Source: an uncultured Clostridia bacterium
Lineage (GTDB): Bacteria; Bacillota; Clostridia; Christensenellales; CAG-917
NCBI GenBank assembly: GCA_947589395.1
Contig: CANQAA010000003.1
Span: forward strand, 1-44,986
Reading direction: 5' to 3'
Length of the DNA stretch: 44,986 nucleotides
The notes under the pieces are model-generated. The model did not search any database and was not told the origin of the DNA. It saw only the letters and a program-made list of their open reading frames with translations. The position numbers and the translations under genes are program-made. Shown here piece after piece: positions 1 to 8,928 of this stretch (within the stretch, counting starts at the first letter, position 1; the number at the start of each line of letters is the position of its first letter).

Positions 1-83
1 AATGAGTTGTTCGTTGAACAATGCCCTCCGGACTTGCGCTTTGCAAGTCCTTACGAGGGCGGCGCGGTTTTTGAGCGGAATTT

Positions 84-410
84 TCAGCGATTTTTGTCGC
101 CCCAATCGCACATCATGTCGAGAATTGGCATGAGCGATCTGCCTTTTTCGGACAGGCTGTATTCAACCTTTGGCGGAATTTGCGGATATTCCTTGCGCAC
201 GATGAGTTTGTCGGCCTCGAGCTCTTTCAAAGTGAGACTCAGCGTCTTGTATGAGATCCCTTTGATGTAGCGTTGCAATTCATTAAAACGCACTACGGAA
301 AACTCCATGAGCGTGTAAAGTATCGTCATCTTATATTTGCCGTTTATCAACGACAATGTGTACGAAAATCCCGTATCCGCAAGATTTTCATTGGCGATGC
401 AGCGTTCCAT
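84..410 (-). CDS. HxlR-family winged-helix transcriptional regulator
   Basis: Protein from MERCIANENLADTGFSYTLSLINGKYKMTILYTLMEFSVVRFNELQRYIKGISYKTLSLTLKELEADKLIVRKEY matches the HxlR pattern (GKxK...L...RFNEL.R.i.GIS.K.L...L+ELE.D.L+.R). Start at 410 chosen in place of the ORF-track start at 473 because the HxlR domain begins there. Confidence 0.88.
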   Translation of the reverse strand: MERCIANENLADTGFSYTLSLINGKYKMTILYTLMEFSVVRFNELQRYIKGISYKTLSLTLKELEADKLIVRKEYPQIPPKVEYSLSEKGRSLMPILDMMCDWGDKNR

Positions 411-519
411 ACGCCCTCCTTCACTATCTAAACTGTAAGTACCCAACATAAATGTGCGTACTTCACAAGTCAATTATACTATGTTAAAATGCATTCGTCA
501 ATAAATTCAGGAGGCTACT

Positions 520-903
520 ATGAGAGCAACGATCAAAGATTATCAAGAAGTGGAACAAGCGGCAATGAACTTTGTAAAAAGCGTCGCAGAAGGCAACAGC
601 AAATACGCAAAAGCGCTCTTCAGAGAGGACGCGGTGCTGTTTGGAGTCCTGAACGGCGAGCTCGAGCATGGCTCTATCGAGCAATTCTACAAAAACGTGG
701 ACTCCGTCGGCGCAGACAAAAACTTCAAAGCGCGCGTGGACGTCGTTGACGTTGAGGAGACGCTCGCGGTGGTGCGCGTGCTCGAAGAAGGATGGGGAGG
801 CAGCATAGACTTCACGGACTATCTGCTGCTTTTGAAACTGAACGGCGAGTGGAAGTGCGTAGCAAAAGCCTACAATCAAAACTCCGACACTGTAAAGCGC
901 TGA
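520..903 (+). CDS. NTF2-like / putative lumazine-binding-like small protein
   Basis: 127-aa ORF with strong RBS (aggagg) before ATG; VEQAAMNFVKSVAEGNSKYAKALFREDAVLFG...WKCVAKAYN resembles NTF2-like (SnoaL/Lumazine_bd_2) proteins. Divergent from HxlR gene. Confidence 0.7.
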   Translation: MRATIKDYQEVEQAAMNFVKSVAEGNSKYAKALFREDAVLFGVLNGELEHGSIEQFYKNVDSVGADKNFKARVDVVDVEETLAVVRVLEEGWGGSIDFTDYLLLLKLNGEWKCVAKAYNQNSDTVKR

Positions 904-922
904 CCTCGCCTTACAAACAAAG

Positions 923-946
923 ATCCCCGAAATTCGGGGATTTTTT
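923..946 (+). terminator. Rho-independent terminator
   Basis: ATCCCCGAAATTCGGGGAT followed by TTTTT just after the 520-903 gene. Confidence 0.8.
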
Positions 947-1118
947 GCATATATAAGCATATAAAAGACCCTTTCAAAGTTAAATTTGTTTGCTTAAATG
1001 AAAAGCGGCGGGATGAAAAATTTGTTGTCAAACGGCAAGCTTGATGATATTATGATAATATATTTATTTTTTATCAAGATATAATCAAGCTATATATAGG
1101 CTAAATAAAGGAGGCCTT

Positions 1119-3356
1119 ATGAAAAGAAAAACCGTAATTTCGATCTTGGGCGCGGCGATGATTTTGATGATGCTCGCGACGCTGTTTACGGCGGGCGACC
1201 CAAAAGAAAATCTGTTCAAAGTCAATTATGACTTGGGCGAATATGTCGGCGAGGGCGCGCCGCCAAAGGGCATCGAGGTGGAGAGCGAAGTCACTTTGCC
1301 TCAAGTCGGCGTTGAGTGGAGCGAGCACGAGTTCACGGGCTGGAAGGCGGACGGCGAAGGCGAGCTCATCATGCCCGGCGACGTCGTGGCGGTCACAAAG
1401 GACGTGACGTTTGTGGCGCAATGGGAGTCCGCGCTGCCGCCGCCGTCGGACAAGATCGCGCTGTTCATGTACGGCGACCTTTACGAGAACAAAATGCGCA
1501 CGATCTACGCTCAGCTTAACGGCGTAGAGGGCAACCTCAATTGGGAGTCCGACAACATAGAAGTCGTGGAAGTGTCCGATATCGTCTACGAACAAGGCGA
1601 CATGCCCGAGATGTTCCTGACGGCAAAGGGCGTCGGCAAGGCAAATATCAAGTGCTATCTGCAATCCGATCCAACAATATACGCCGTCTATGAGATCGAA
1701 GTCAAGGCGATAGACGACGGAGAGACGCTGCCGAAGTCAATTTACGACGGGATCGGAGGCGGAGTTAAGGTGACTTCCATCGACAGCGGCCTCGTGTTCA
1801 ACAAACGCTATAACGAGAGCGTGGCGTTTGAGGATAAGCTGACGAACGTATACGCCAACACCGTTATCGAGGGCGATCCCGACCTCACGGACGCTTTTTA
1901 CTTCGAAGCGGAGACCGACGGCGTCGTGAGCGCAAGCTACTCTTTCGTCAACAGCGAAGGCTACGTCGCAAGACAAAGCCTCGACTATCACAACCGAGTG
2001 GTGAGCGAGCGCGCCAAAAACAGCGACGGCTTCAATATCGCATGGAACGAATCCATTTACTTCAATCCTTTCTCGGGATACGATCCCTGCTACGCGGCGG
2101 ACAATTGGAGAAGCTACGACGGCGGCAAGACCTACCACTTCGTCGGCTACGACCTCGACGCGGGCGAGCTAAGCAGGATCTTGTATCTGATAAACGGACT
2201 TTCGCCCGACGATATGTACTTCACGGTCGAGGACGGCGAGATCGTCTCGTTCACGACTTTCATCGACCCATCGAATTACAATCGCGGCACAAACCAAAAG
2301 TACGGACGCAGGATCGTCTCCACGTTCACCGAGCGCGGCACTGCCTCAATTGAAGCGCTTGAGCCATACGCTCACGAGGACTTTCACGATCAAATTGCAA
2401 CCGTTATAGAAAATATGGCGAATCTAAAGAGTTACAAGGCGACCTACAATTTTCAATCCCTGTTCAACGGCGAGCAAACGTTCATCTACACCTTCACTCC
2501 CGACACGGTGGACGTCGTCGTAAAGCAAGCGGGAAGGACCAAACAGCATACGGGCGCGCACGTCTATCAAAACAGCGACGGCTACACCTACTATAGCTAC
2601 GACTATAACGACGAGACCAAAGAGCTCAAGGTCACCGAGCTGCACGACACGGCTTGGGACAACGACACCGTTCACCGCTACCCCACCTTCAACTTTGCCG
2701 CAGAAATTTTTGTCGCGACTGCAAATCCCAACGAGTTCGTGACCCGCGCTGCATTCGGAGCGTTCGTGCAAGAGACGATATATGCGAGTTGGTACGGCGT
2801 ATCCTGCCTCGACGTAGGCAAAATCAAGATAGACGGCGACTATATCACTGAAGTTTCGACCACCACCACGATCACGGACGAGGACGACTCTTACACCTAC
2901 AATCTGCGGGTCGCCTTCAGCGAGTTCAACGAGACCTCGATCGATATCGACTTCGACACCGCAATATTCCCGACCACGCCCACAAATTGGCAGGACGGCT
3001 CGGCAGAATTGTTTGAAGATATGCAGGCATGGAATATACCAGAACTACCCTACTTGCATCCTGAGGAGGGATGGACATCTTACATTACAAGAGATTCCGA
3101 CGATCCGACCCACGCAAGTTTCACTACCGACTCATTCAGCAAGGACGAATTGAGAGATCAATATATAGAAGACTATCAACAGTTGTTGCTATCTTCTGGC
3201 TGGATAGACACCAACACGACGGACGCAGACGGCAATAAACTCTATCAAAAGGGAGATTATCAAGTGTCGGTGGGATTGGAAATAGGTTGGTGGAGTTCCG
3301 CTCCGACAGGAAGAGTTCAAATCAACGTGTACAGCAATCTTTTGACTCCAAACTGA
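1119..3356 (+). CDS. Secreted/anchored protein with InlB B-repeat-like domain and Big-like region
   Basis: N-terminal signal/anchor (MKRKTVISILGAAMILMMLATLFTAG), then FKVNYDLGEYVGEGAPPKGIEVESEVTLPQVGVEWSEHEFTGWKADGEGELIMPGDVVAVTKDVTFVAQWE (Listeria-Bacteroides/InlB repeat pattern). RBS ggagg upstream. Confidence 0.75.
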   Translation: MKRKTVISILGAAMILMMLATLFTAGDPKENLFKVNYDLGEYVGEGAPPKGIEVESEVTLPQVGVEWSEHEFTGWKADGEGELIMPGDVVAVTKDVTFVAQWESALPPPSDKIALFMYGDLYENKMRTIYAQLNGVEGNLNWESDNIEVVEVSDIVYEQGDMPEMFLTAKGVGKANIKCYLQSDPTIYAVYEIEVKAIDDGETLPKSIYDGIGGGVKVTSIDSGLVFNKRYNESVAFEDKLTNVYANTVIEGDPDLTDAFYFEAETDGVVSASYSFVNSEGYVARQSLDYHNRVVSERAKNSDGFNIAWNESIYFNPFSGYDPCYAADNWRSYDGGKTYHFVGYDLDAGELSRILYLINGLSPDDMYFTVEDGEIVSFTTFIDPSNYNRGTNQKYGRRIVSTFTERGTASIEALEPYAHEDFHDQIATVIENMANLKSYKATYNFQSLFNGEQTFIYTFTPDTVDVVVKQAGRTKQHTGAHVYQNSDGYTYYSYDYNDETKELKVTELHDTAWDNDTVHRYPTFNFAAEIFVATANPNEFVTRAAFGAFVQETIYASWYGVSCLDVGKIKIDGDYITEVSTTTTITDEDDSYTYNLRVAFSEFNETSIDIDFDTAIFPTTPTNWQDGSAELFEDMQAWNIPELPYLHPEEGWTSYITRDSDDPTHASFTTDSFSKDELRDQYIEDYQQLLLSSGWIDTNTTDADGNKLYQKGDYQVSVGLEIGWWSSAPTGRVQINVYSNLLTPN

Positions 3357-3409
3357 GTTAAACTACGCTCCTTCAAAATGAGGAGCGAAGCCGCTTAACG
3401 CATACAACA

Positions 3410-3434
3410 AAAATCCCCGAAATTTGGGGATTTT
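3410..3434. terminator. Bidirectional rho-independent terminator between convergent genes
   Basis: AAAATCCCCGAAATTTGGGGATTTT. Confidence 0.75.
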
Positions 3435-3470
3435 CGTTTGCATTTTTACGGATTTTTCAATACATGTGCG

Positions 3471-5528
3471 TTAAATTGCCGATATCTCAATATAAATCAT
3501 GTTTCCGGATTGAATCCAGATCTCGATCTTATATTGACTTGCAGGCGACACATAGAACACATAGTCGGAAAGGTCGTCGGTATAATCGTCGGATTGCGTA
3601 AAGCCCGCCGCTTTAAGAGCTTCCTCATATGCCGCTCTTTGCTGTTCTGCCTCGTCTGAATCTGCGCATTCCACGCTTATTTGCAGGCAATCGGGATTGT
3701 ACATCGTGCCGAATTTATATTCATACGTCGCCCCTGCGACCTCGAGGGCGGGAAGTTCATCGGTGAAGCCGCGCTTAAGCAGTTCTCCGCTCACCACGTT
3801 TGAAGGCCAAACTTTGGGTGAAGCCGCGCTGAAGTAAACGTATATCGCGCCGTCCTCTTCAAATGACGGCAAGACATAAAGCTGTCCGTTTGGCGAAAGA
3901 TAGAGACCTTCGTCGCCGTACACAGTGTATCCCGCCTTTATAATCGTTGCCTCATATGCCGCGAGCGCCGCTTCCTCCTCGCCGACCGGAACAAATATCT
4001 CAACATACGCGCTGCTTAATATCCACGCCTCATGTACGGCATATCCCGAAGCGTTCGTGCCCTCGTAGGCAGGAACTACGTCCGTGATGTACGGGTCCGC
4101 AATGAGCTCGACAATGTCGTCATAAGGCCAAGCGGGCAACGGCTTGTCCTTCAAATAGAGATAGACGTTGATATGGACCGCCTCATCCGTATATTCGATG
4201 TCGATAGTCGCAATTTTGCCTTCGATCTCTTTATTATATACGCTCACGTCGCCTTCGTCGGCAAGCGTCCATCCGTTGTCTTCAAGTTCCTCAAGATATG
4301 CGTTGTAGATAGCCTCGTCCGCGCCGTACGCCTCGATGACGACCCTCATCAAAGTCTTGTCAGTTATATAATAAATGAGGTCGTTTTCATCTTCATAGCC
4401 GATATACAGAGCTCCCTCGAAGTCAAAGACGGGAATGTCGAACGCCGGCCAATTGTACGCGGCAAACACGTCGGGCAACCACTCTCCCGGCCATTCGGCT
4501 TCGGGAATGAGCTTTGGAATGATGATGTAAATTGCAAGGCCTCTGAGCGACGTGTTATACTTGAACGACACGCCAAACGCGTTATCGCTTGTGTACGCGT
4601 TGACAAAGCCGCCCTCGTCCTTTTCCTCGTCAACGCTCCAATTTGCATTTGTCAGGATGTCCTTATATTTTTTCTCGGCGGCGGCGTCCGTCGTGTAGCA
4701 AAGGACCGCGATGAGCTCGTTGTTGTAAGAATCGGAGTATTGAGTCATAAGGTAATGATCGGACTCGAATGCGGGGATTTCCTCGTTCGAGCCGAACATA
4801 TCCGACGTGAAAATTGCAAATATATCCGTCGGAAACTCATACAAATACGGATCGTAAGCTGTGAGAGCAAAAGACCCGGTCGCGGTGAGCGCGGGATCGC
4901 CCTCCTCATCGAGCGCTCCAAACTCGGCATAGACATACCTTATGCCGTCATCGGTCTGCACTTGTTTTTCAAACGCGTACCAACCGACGGGCATGCCTCC
5001 TTCGTACATATCCGACGCGTCCTTCCACTCGCCCGACGTCATATATATTGCGGCATACGCTTTCACTTCTTCAAAAGTCACGGTCGCGCCCGCAACGACG
5101 AGCTCGCCCGAATCGTCGTCAAAGTCAACTTTGTTGTTGTCCTTGTCAAAATACGGCAACACGACGCCATGCAAATGAGCCCGCATTATCTCCTTTTCGT
5201 CCTCACGCCAATCGGGAAGAGGCGTATGAAATACGGCAAGAACCGACACGGACGCTTTGGGCTCATAGCCCTCTTGCACCTGTTCATCGCCGACAAACCA
5301 ACCGTCGAAAATCTCATCGTCATGCCCGCCCGGAGCTACGGGGATCTGCTCCGCAGTCAGTTTGTCGCCTTCAGTCACGTCGACATGACTCACTTCGTTC
5401 GCGCCGTCCAAAAACCTGACGGTGTATATCTTTGGGTCGGGAGTCTTGTCTTTTTCGCCGCACGCGACAAGACATATCGCGCTGATCAAAAGCGCCAACG
5501 CTATCAATATGATTTTTGACCTTTTCAT
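3471..5528 (-). CDS. Lipoprotein with InlB-like repeat and tandem copies of an uncharacterised ~110-130 aa domain
   Basis: Start MKRSKIILIALALLISAICLVACGEKD: signal peptide with lipobox LVAC; RBS aggagaaag upstream; repeated WP..+...(I/L)PA.E...A.Y...L...G(W/F/Y)T pattern in the body. Confidence 0.75.
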   Translation of the reverse strand: MKRSKIILIALALLISAICLVACGEKDKTPDPKIYTVRFLDGANEVSHVDVTEGDKLTAEQIPVAPGGHDDEIFDGWFVGDEQVQEGYEPKASVSVLAVFHTPLPDWREDEKEIMRAHLHGVVLPYFDKDNNKVDFDDDSGELVVAGATVTFEEVKAYAAIYMTSGEWKDASDMYEGGMPVGWYAFEKQVQTDDGIRYVYAEFGALDEEGDPALTATGSFALTAYDPYLYEFPTDIFAIFTSDMFGSNEEIPAFESDHYLMTQYSDSYNNELIAVLCYTTDAAAEKKYKDILTNANWSVDEEKDEGGFVNAYTSDNAFGVSFKYNTSLRGLAIYIIIPKLIPEAEWPGEWLPDVFAAYNWPAFDIPVFDFEGALYIGYEDENDLIYYITDKTLMRVVIEAYGADEAIYNAYLEELEDNGWTLADEGDVSVYNKEIEGKIATIDIEYTDEAVHINVYLYLKDKPLPAWPYDDIVELIADPYITDVVPAYEGTNASGYAVHEAWILSSAYVEIFVPVGEEEAALAAYEATIIKAGYTVYGDEGLYLSPNGQLYVLPSFEEDGAIYVYFSAASPKVWPSNVVSGELLKRGFTDELPALEVAGATYEYKFGTMYNPDCLQISVECADSDEAEQQRAAYEEALKAAGFTQSDDYTDDLSDYVFYVSPASQYKIEIWIQSGNMIYIEISAI

Positions 5529-5774
5529 ATTCTTTCTCCTTGTATAAAGAGTATCAACAATTATATTATGTTTTCTATAAATATAACCCCCCCCCCAACG
5601 TTTTGTCAACGCATTTTGCATAAATATTTGAAAGCGCACTTAAATATTGAAGAAATATTGCATAAAATCGTTATATATGCAACATTTTATGCAAAATTAT
5701 GCATAAAATTGCAGACTTCCGTTTTCCCCGAATTGAGAGCTGCGCTGAAAGGTGTAAAATCGGCTCAAACGGTG

Positions 5775-5803
5775 TTGAAAACTGCGTTAAGTCGATGTAT
5801 AAT
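5775..5803 (+). promoter_or_regulatory. Sigma-A-type promoter of the bile-salt-hydrolase gene
   Basis: TTGAAA - 17 nt - TATAAT, followed by RBS ggaggg at 5810. Confidence 0.7.
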
Positions 5804-5819
5804 ATAGGCGGAGGGCAAT

Positions 5820-6794
5820 ATGTGCACAGCGGTAAGTTACAAAACAAAAAGTCACTATTTCGGAAGAAATCTGGACTATGAATATTCCTATCACGAGACG
5901 GTCACGATCACGCCGCGCTCCTATCGATTCAGCTTTCGCCAAGCGGGCGAGAGCCGTCGTCACTACGCGATGATCGGCATGGCGTTTTGTCAAAACGACT
6001 ATCCTCTTTACTACGACGCGACAAATGAGAAGGGGCTAAGCGTCGCGGGGCTCAACTTCCCCAAAAACGCCTGCTACAAGGACGCCGATCCGAACAAGGA
6101 AAACGTAGCGCCGTTTGAGTTTATCCCGTATATCCTCGCGGACTGCAAAAGCGTCGAAGAAGCGCGAAAAAAGCTGAAAAACGTCAACCTGTATTGCGAA
6201 AACTTTTCAAATGAGCTTCCGCACTCCCCTTTGCATTGGATAATTTCGGATCGAGACGAGAGCGTCACAGTCGAGCCGCTCGCAAGCGGACTCAAGGTGT
6301 ACGACAATCCGGTCGGCGTGCTCACAAACAACCCGCCGTTTGACTTTCATATGCTGAATCTTGCAAATTACATCAATCTGACCCGCGACGAGCCCACGAA
6401 CCGCTTTGCAAAGGACTTCGACCTCGCCCCGTACAGCAGAGGCATGGGCGCGATAGGACTGCCCGGCGACCTCTCTTCCGCGTCAAGATTCGTCAAGGCG
6501 ACGTTCACAAAGCTCAACTCCGTCTCAAAGGACGACGAGACGTCAAGCGTGAGCCAATTTTTCCACATACTCGGCTCGGTCGAGCAACAGATGGGCTGCT
6601 GCCGCGTCGAAAGGGGCTTTGAACATACGATCTACTCCTCTTGCTGCAACACCGACTCGGGCGTCTACTATTACACCACCTACAACAACAGCAAGATCGT
6701 GGGCGTGGACATGTTCAAAGAAGACCTCGACTCCGCCTCGCTCATCTCCTACCCCCTCCTCACGCAGAACTCCCTCTTCATCCAAAACGCATAA
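5820..6794 (+). CDS. bsh: Choloylglycine hydrolase / bile salt hydrolase family (linear amide C-N hydrolase, Ntn)
   Basis: MCTAVSY...FGRNLDYEYSY (Cys2, Arg, Asp), NEKGLSVAGLNFP, VLTNNPPFDFHMLNLANY, GLPGDLSSASRFVKA: all characteristic CGH/BSH motifs. Confidence 0.9.
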   Translation: MCTAVSYKTKSHYFGRNLDYEYSYHETVTITPRSYRFSFRQAGESRRHYAMIGMAFCQNDYPLYYDATNEKGLSVAGLNFPKNACYKDADPNKENVAPFEFIPYILADCKSVEEARKKLKNVNLYCENFSNELPHSPLHWIISDRDESVTVEPLASGLKVYDNPVGVLTNNPPFDFHMLNLANYINLTRDEPTNRFAKDFDLAPYSRGMGAIGLPGDLSSASRFVKATFTKLNSVSKDDETSSVSQFFHILGSVEQQMGCCRVERGFEHTIYSSCCNTDSGVYYYTTYNNSKIVGVDMFKEDLDSASLISYPLLTQNSLFIQNA

Positions 6795-6807
6795 ATTTTG
6801 TAAGCAC

Positions 6808-6843
6808 AAAAAAAAATCGACGCTTGTACGTCGATTTTTTTAT
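6808..6843. terminator. Bidirectional terminator
   Basis: AAAAAAAATCGACGCTTGTACGTCGATTTTTTTATT between convergent genes. Confidence 0.8.
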
Positions 6844-6864
6844 TAGCTTATGATTTTTATATAA

Positions 6865-8928
6865 TTACTTGTTGATTTGCATAGCCGTCTCGTACGCGCC
6901 CCAGATGACGGATCTCAAATTGCCGACGCTCTTGCAATCGCCCACGAGATAGACGTTTTTGCCGCTTTCGACGACGGGCGCGGGGACGTAACCTGCGGAA
7001 CTTATCACGCTGTCGCAGGCGATCTCGACCGTCTTGCCGTCCTTGTCCTTGCAAACGACCGAGCCGTCCTTGACCTCCAAAAGCGATGTCTCGAGATACA
7101 CGGGGACTTTGTGAAGCTCAAACCACTCCCTGAGATAAGAGCTGTTTGCAAGGCAGACGCCCTTTTGCGCGATGAGGTCGTTTTTCATTTCCACAATGAC
7201 GGGTTTTTTGCCCATGAGCGCGAGTTCATAGGCTATCTCGCACCCCGTGAGGCCGCCGCCGACGATGACCACTCTCTCGCCGATCTCGGATTTGTTGTTC
7301 AAAAAGTCGCACGCTTCGATCATCTTTTCGTGACCGGGAACGCTCTTCAAAATTCTCGGCACGGCGCCTGTTGCGACGACCACGTCCTTGCCCGCAAATT
7401 GGGATATGTCTTTGATTTCGGCGTTGAGATGCACCTCTATATCCAACTTTTGCATTTGCGAGATATACCACTTGAGCAACGCCCTCAACTTGCCCTTGTA
7501 GCTCTCCGCGCTCGCGGGGATGAACGTGCCGCCAAGCTCGCCGCTCTTTTCATATATGACGGGATTGTTGCCCTGCAACTTCAACACTCTTGCCGTCTCC
7601 ATGCCGCCGATGCCGCCGCCGATGATGGCAACTGTTTTTGGCGATGAGGTCTTGTCTATGTGGTGCTTGTTCCATTGCATCATCTCCGCGTTTACCGCGC
7701 AGCGAGCGAGATGAAGGCTGTCGCTGAGGTCCTGATCGTTTGGCACGCCCTTGTAGTGGCACATATTGAAGCAGCCGTTGTGGCACAAAATGCAGGGACG
7801 GATGTCGTCCTCCCTCTCCTCGATGAGCTTTGTGACCCACTCAGGATCGGCAAGAAATTGTCTTGCAAAGCCCGCGCCGTCCAACTTGCCCGCCGCGATC
7901 TCCCCTGCGGCGACGGCGGGATCGAGCCTGCCCGCGCACACGACGGGAATGTTGCAGAAGTTTTTGATGTGCTCAACGTCCTCGAGATTGCAATTTTCCG
8001 GCATGTAAATGGGCGGATGCGACCAATACCACGCGTCATAAGTGCCGTTGTCGCAGTTGAGCATGTCGTAGCCCGCCTCCTCGAGCAGCTTGACCGCCTG
8101 TTCGCTCTCCTCCATATCGCGCCCGACCTCTTTGAACTCCTCGCCGGGCAAAGCGCCCTCTCTGAAGCCTTTGGTCTTTGAAACCACGCTGTATCTCAGC
8201 GACACCGGGAAGTCCTTGCCGCACTCGGCTTTTATCGCCTTGACGATGTCCGTTGCAAACCTATATCTGTTTTCGAGCGAGCCGCCGTATTCGTCCTTGC
8301 GCTTGTTGACGTACTTGAGGGTGAATTGATCAAGCAGATACCCCTCATGCACCGCGTGGATTTCAACGCCGTCCACGCCCGCGTCCTTGAGCTTTTTCGC
8401 GCACTTGGCAAACGCCTCGACAAACTCCTTGATCTCCGGCACGGTCATCTCTCTCGACGGCACTTTGTCCGACCAACGATTGGGTGAGGCGGAAGCGGAA
8501 GCAGTGATCTTGTCAAGGTCCATGACCGGCTTTGCGAGCGCCCTGAGCACGGGATTGACGTAGAGCTTTTCCATCATCTCGGAAATGGTGAACGACCTGC
8601 CAAAGCCCGCCGTCAGTTGCACGAAGAGCTTTGCGCCCGTCTTGTGAAACTCGGGCGTCCACTCGGCAAGTTTTTGATACATCTTATCGTTTTTGAAAAG
8701 CCACTGCCCAAACATCGGGTTGTAAACGGGCTGGCAGCCGGGAAGCACAAGTCCCGCATTGTTTTTTGCGACTTCGAGTATAAAGCGCGCGCCCGCCTCG
8801 TCAAAATGGTTTTTCTCCATCCACCCCAAAAGGTTCGTGCCGCCCATAGAGGTCAACACTATGCGGTTTTTGATCTCGCAATTGCCGATTTTCCAAGCGG
8901 TGAACAGCGGTTCGTAAACTTTTTTCAT
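6865..8928 (-). CDS. NADH:flavin oxidoreductase (old-yellow-enzyme domain + Fe-S + FAD/NAD(P) domain; BaiCD/BaiH / 2,4-dienoyl-CoA reductase-like)
   Basis: MKKVYEPLFTAWKIGNCEIKNRIVLTSMGG..., GVDGVEIHAVHEGYLLDQFTLKYVNKRKDEYGGSLENRYRF, CILCHNGCFNMCH...RCAVN cluster, VAIIGGGIGGMETARVL dinucleotide-binding motif. Confidence 0.9.
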   Translation of the reverse strand: MKKVYEPLFTAWKIGNCEIKNRIVLTSMGGTNLLGWMEKNHFDEAGARFILEVAKNNAGLVLPGCQPVYNPMFGQWLFKNDKMYQKLAEWTPEFHKTGAKLFVQLTAGFGRSFTISEMMEKLYVNPVLRALAKPVMDLDKITASASASPNRWSDKVPSREMTVPEIKEFVEAFAKCAKKLKDAGVDGVEIHAVHEGYLLDQFTLKYVNKRKDEYGGSLENRYRFATDIVKAIKAECGKDFPVSLRYSVVSKTKGFREGALPGEEFKEVGRDMEESEQAVKLLEEAGYDMLNCDNGTYDAWYWSHPPIYMPENCNLEDVEHIKNFCNIPVVCAGRLDPAVAAGEIAAGKLDGAGFARQFLADPEWVTKLIEEREDDIRPCILCHNGCFNMCHYKGVPNDQDLSDSLHLARCAVNAEMMQWNKHHIDKTSSPKTVAIIGGGIGGMETARVLKLQGNNPVIYEKSGELGGTFIPASAESYKGKLRALLKWYISQMQKLDIEVHLNAEIKDISQFAGKDVVVATGAVPRILKSVPGHEKMIEACDFLNNKSEIGERVVIVGGGLTGCEIAYELALMGKKPVIVEMKNDLIAQKGVCLANSSYLREWFELHKVPVYLETSLLEVKDGSVVCKDKDGKTVEIACDSVISSAGYVPAPVVESGKNVYLVGDCKSVGNLRSVIWGAYETAMQINK

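Noticed and set aside
4032-5519. 495-aa plus-strand ORF
   Set aside because: Antisense shadow of the lipoprotein gene; no signal, RBS or recognisable family.
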